Shown piece after piece: positions 61,696 to 64,000 of a stretch of DNA of 64,000 nt. The notes below the pieces were generated by a model. It saw only the letters and a program-made list of their open reading frames with translations, was not told where the DNA came from and did not search any database. The DNA is from an uncultured Oligoflexia bacterium (GTDB lineage Bacteria > Bdellovibrionota > Bacteriovoracia > Bacteriovoracales > Bacteriovoracaceae): positions 1 through 64,000 of the forward strand of contig CAJXPQ010000002.1 of the NCBI GenBank assembly GCA_913058265.1. Direction: 5' to 3'. The number at the start of each line of letters is the position of its first letter. Positions within the stretch are counted from its first letter, which is position 1. A program made the position numbers and the translations under genes.

Positions 61696-62433
61696 ATTAA
61701 AAAACGCTCAAATTTAATTCCCCTAGGTCTCTTGTGTTTATCCCTTTTAGCAGCTTCTTGTAATAGCTCTAGAAAGCCTAAATCAGACTCTACTGCAAAA
61801 AAATTAGAGCAAAGTCAGGCTAAGGAAAAAGCGGATAAAGCCGCAGCTGAATCAAAGGCAATACAGGAAAAGTCAGCTGAACTAGCTGCTGAGATAATCC
61901 TATCTATGGATGAAGATATGGCGAGAATGCAGGATGAGTTAACGAAGAAGATTCTTGCAAAAATTGAATTACAAGTAATCGATCTTGATATGACTGCGAC
62001 TATGGAAGCCAATAGTAAAAAAATTGATGAGTCGCTTGCTACGCGAATTGATAATATCATGAAGGAAGAACTTGATGAGTTAAACGAGTTATCACCAATT
62101 GAATATAGAACAAGAGTATCTGTTGAAGAGGCGAATACTAGAAACTTAGAAAATTTGAATCGTGAACTAAGTGAACAAATTGATGCTAAAATTTCAGCGA
62201 CACTTCAGTCTGAGCAATTAAAAATGCAAAAGCAAGAAAAACTGAGTGAAGATATTGCGGAAGTTGCTGTTGCAGTTGAGGCTAGCGAAGATGAAAAAGC
62301 AAGTACATTAGTTGCAGATATCGTAACTGGTAAAATTGTTGATCAAATGATTGAAGAAGGAATTGCAAACGCTGAATTAGAAAAAGACCTTAAGGCAGAA
62401 TTTTGTGATAAAGCAGATAATTGTTCAAAATAG
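61696..62433 (+). CDS. Lipoprotein with coiled-coil region, candidate ATT start
   Basis: In the frame of this gene the only in-frame choices are a TTG at 61732, which gives a signal with no basic N-terminus, and an ATT at 61696, which gives MKKRSNLIPLGLLCLSLLA then the lipobox LAASC. A TGA lies one codon before the ATT. GGA sits eight bases upstream. The ATT start explains the lipoprotein signal fully. The mature protein is almost all charged helix (coiled coil), about 245 residues in total. It ends just before a bidirectional terminator. Function unknown. Confidence 0.65.
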   Translation: MKKRSNLIPLGLLCLSLLAASCNSSRKPKSDSTAKKLEQSQAKEKADKAAAESKAIQEKSAELAAEIILSMDEDMARMQDELTKKILAKIELQVIDLDMTATMEANSKKIDESLATRIDNIMKEELDELNELSPIEYRTRVSVEEANTRNLENLNRELSEQIDAKISATLQSEQLKMQKQEKLSEDIAEVAVAVEASEDEKASTLVADIVTGKIVDQMIEEGIANAELEKDLKAEFCDKADNCSK

Positions 62434-62460
62434 TATTTATAAAGTTTTATTTTATATAGA

Positions 62461-62487
62461 AAAAGCCTCACTAAATGAGGCTTTTTG
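62461..62487. terminator. Bidirectional rho-independent terminator
   Basis: Arms AAAAAGCCTCA (62461-62471) and TGAGGCTTTTT (62477-62487) pair over 11 bases with a five-base loop. T runs follow on both strands, which serves both the lipoprotein gene and the convergent yjdM. Confidence 0.9.
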
Positions 62488-62494
62488 TTTGAGG

Positions 62495-62848
62495 CTATAC
62501 CTTCTTAACATACTCTGACTTGAGTCCCATAGCACCGAAGCCATCTATTTTACAGCTGATATCATGACCATCACCAGAATCAGGATTAAGTTTTATATTC
62601 TTAACCTTAGTTCCGACTTTAACTGCATTTGATGAACCCTTAATCTTTAAGTCCTTAATAACAGTGACAGTATCACCATCTTTAAGCTCATGCCCATTGG
62701 CATCGCGAATAACATTGGCAGCAGCTTCTTCTGCAGTAAGCTCAGGGCTCCATTCAAAGGCGCATTCCGGGCAGATCCATAGACTACCGCTTGGGTAGGG
62801 ATAAGGAGATTCACACTTTGGACATGGATGTTGTTCTTCTTCGGACAT
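62495..62848 (-). CDS. yjdM: YjdM/PhnA-family zinc-ribbon protein
   Basis: A 117-residue protein with an N-terminal zinc ribbon (CPKC and CPEC) and the C-terminal KOW/SH3-like core typical of Yjd[20 protein letters not shown] and [36 protein letters not shown]. The old name PhnA is misleading, since no phosphonate role is shown for this family. It ends at a bidirectional terminator. Confidence 0.92.
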   Translation of the reverse strand: MSEEEQHPCPKCESPYPYPSGSLWICPECAFEWSPELTAEEAAANVIRDANGHELKDGDTVTVIKDLKIKGSSNAVKVGTKVKNIKLNPDSGDGHDISCKIDGFGAMGLKSEYVKKV

Positions 62849-62871
62849 TGGTCTTCCTTATTTCACTCGGA

Positions 62872-63576
62872 TTAAATTTTATCGATAGATTTAGTAAGTG
62901 GTATCTTTGCATGAAAGAATCTCACAACATCAGAGTACTCAACAAAGCCCCTATCTTTTCCACCTAAAAAGCTAAAGATAAGGCCAACCTCAAGCTCTCC
63001 TGGAGCACTTATAGTGACATCTTCATCTTCACAGATCTTAAGCTTCACTTTCATTAGATCATCGTGAGTAAGTGTACCCTGCTTTTGATCAGCAAAAACT
63101 TTTAGACGAGCAAGAGTTTGTGATCTTCTAATATCACTAACTTCAGTTCCACCTTTCTCAAATGTAAGGCCACAGTCATGAGCAACACCTCTCGCTTTAT
63201 GAAGCTTTGAAATATTCACGCTCATCATATTCGTAGTGCCTGGGTGAGTATTCTGGCCAGCAGAAACAAGCGTTGCAACGGCAGCACATTCAACCCATTT
63301 ACAGCCAAATTCTTTAGCCTTGGCGGCGATATTAAGAATAGAAATAATGATATCTGATTCTTTTGCTTGATTGATAGTATCTAATGTTCCTGAACGCTCA
63401 ATCAATCTCCAAAAAGGACATAGTATTTCTTTTTTCTCCACTCTTCGGCTTCCGTCATCGATACTTGGGTATTTCATTCTAAGTTCTTCACTTGTTGCGA
63501 AATCAGCAAGGGCAAAAGAGTTAAGAGATGAAAATGTTAAAAGAATAAAAAGAGTAAAGCTTAAAGAGTTTTTCAT
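62872..63576 (-). CDS. Secreted protein, possibly a distant heme-thiolate peroxidase relative
   Basis: A 234-residue product with signal MKNSLSFTLFILLTFSSLNSFA. ILCPFWRLIERSGTL resembles the proximal Cys region (CPxxNxLANHG) of chloroperoxidase/peroxygenase proteins. A HDCGLTF segment loosely resembles their EHDxSxxR motif. The match is too weak for an assignment. Two other cysteine pairs may form disulfides. Function uncertain. Confidence 0.5.
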   Translation of the reverse strand: MKNSLSFTLFILLTFSSLNSFALADFATSEELRMKYPSIDDGSRRVEKKEILCPFWRLIERSGTLDTINQAKESDIIISILNIAAKAKEFGCKWVECAAVATLVSAGQNTHPGTTNMMSVNISKLHKARGVAHDCGLTFEKGGTEVSDIRRSQTLARLKVFADQKQGTLTHDDLMKVKLKICEDEDVTISAPGELEVGLIFSFLGGKDRGFVEYSDVVRFFHAKIPLTKSIDKI

Positions 63577-63692
63577 AATGGTCCAGTTTAGTTAAAATTT
63601 AAACCGAGATTAGCATTAATAGATGTGTTTAAGAAGCAATTATTATATACTTTTGTAAAGTCTTCAAAGTGAATTTAAAGGGTTAAACAACT

Positions 63693-64000
63693 ATGAACGT
63701 AAACGAAAAGTTTAAACTCCCTTGTGGTGCAAGTCTTCCAAATCGAATTGGCAAGTCGGCCATGAGCGAAAATATGGCAAAGCCAGTATTCTACCCAGGA
63801 AGAGAGTTTTATCAGGCTTACAAAACATGGATAGATGGTGGAACCGGACTTTGCATCTCTGGAAATGTCATGATCGATTCTAACCACTTGGGTGAAGCTA
63901 ATAATGTTGTGATCGAGAAAGGTCTCGATAATTTTAGTGAATTAAAAAGTTGGTCAAAAGCATCAGCAGACTCCGATTCTCATATATGGATTCAACTTAA
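63693..64000 (+). CDS. NADH:flavin oxidoreductase/Old Yellow Enzyme-like protein (partial)
   Basis: An ATG at 63693 opens a frame that stays open to the window edge (102 codons). The N-terminus, LPCGASLPNRIGKSAMSENMA and then GGTGLCISGNVMID, matches the first strands of the OYE-like TIM barrel, where the flavin is bound. The gene runs past position 64000. The family reduces activated alkenes with NAD(P)H and FMN. Confidence 0.85.
   Translation, partial: MNVNEKFKLPCGASLPNRIGKSAMSENMAKPVFYPGREFYQAYKTWIDGGTGLCISGNVMIDSNHLGEANNVVIEKGLDNFSELKSWSKASADSDSHIWIQL

Noticed and set aside
1-64000. CRISPR arrays, insertion sequences, prophage and rRNA genes
   Set aside because: No direct-repeat/spacer pattern, transposase, phage structural gene or rRNA sequence was recognised in either strand.

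Overview
This AT-rich window is chromosomal DNA of a Gram-negative bacterium. I read it as a member of the Bdellovibrionota, most likely the Bacteriovorax/Halobacteriovorax side. That placement is an inference. It rests on the very high proportion of Sec-signal-bearing secreted proteins and lipoproteins of unknown family, the secreted proteases and hydrolases, the sigma-54 regulator with an FHA-like N-terminus, and the general gene mix. No phage, insertion sequence, CRISPR array or integrase was found.

Layout. 1-160: tRNA-Asp(GTC) and its terminator. 402-6842: five co-directional, closely spaced or coupled genes for exported Cys-rich proteins that I cannot assign; this is the best candidate for an undescribed complex. 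6861-16744: a membrane protein, a doubly broken exported gene (8033-8696), a SO_0444-type metal permease, an SDR, a PQQ-type sugar dehydrogenase, a trypsin-like protease, an EamA transporter and a DUF4105 protein with a second cysteine-protease-like domain. 16916-22354: an alpha/beta hydrolase-OsmC fusion, a hemolysin III family protein, and a four-gene redox cluster (small membrane protein, SDR, flavin reductase, NAD(P)-binding DUF2867 protein). 22454-26373: a small repeat protein, an HNH-like nuclease with four charged repeats, a lipoprotein with HExxH, and a histidine kinase/response regulator pair.

26457-32272 is a cassette bounded by two tRNA-Leu(CAA) genes. It holds a subtilisin, a small exported protein, a Fur/Zur-type repressor behind a short DUF1826-like remnant, a NicO transporter, a MerC protein, a COG0523 (CobW-like) GTPase, and a gene interrupted by a stop codon. 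Two palindromes of the form GCAA-N5-TTGC sit in its two divergent intergenic regions and overlap likely -35 boxes. I interpret it as a zinc (or related metal) homeostasis locus controlled by the Fur-family protein.

32403-56395 is mostly core: hybrid kinase, epimerase/acyltransferase pair, engB, a sigma-54 activator, then accA-yicC-gmk-rel, envelope proteins, ydcF-ridA-maeB, a PilZ-like protein, coaE, phhA-phhB, an FHA protein and a dihydrolipoamide-dehydrogenase-like enzyme. 56482-64000: a decayed cytochrome-like gene with three frameshifts, a thioesterase, an EEP-family hydrolase, a secreted protein coupled to a radical SAM gene, a lipase-like hydrolase, a lipoprotein, yjdM, a secreted protein, and the start of an Old-Yellow-Enzyme-like gene cut by the window edge.

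Two themes cross the window. First, at least eight genes start 6-7 bases after a -10-like hexamer with no Shine-Dalgarno sequence, which suggests leaderless mRNAs. Second, two genes (rel at 43049 and a lipoprotein at 61696) appear to start with ATT. At least three pseudogenes are visible.
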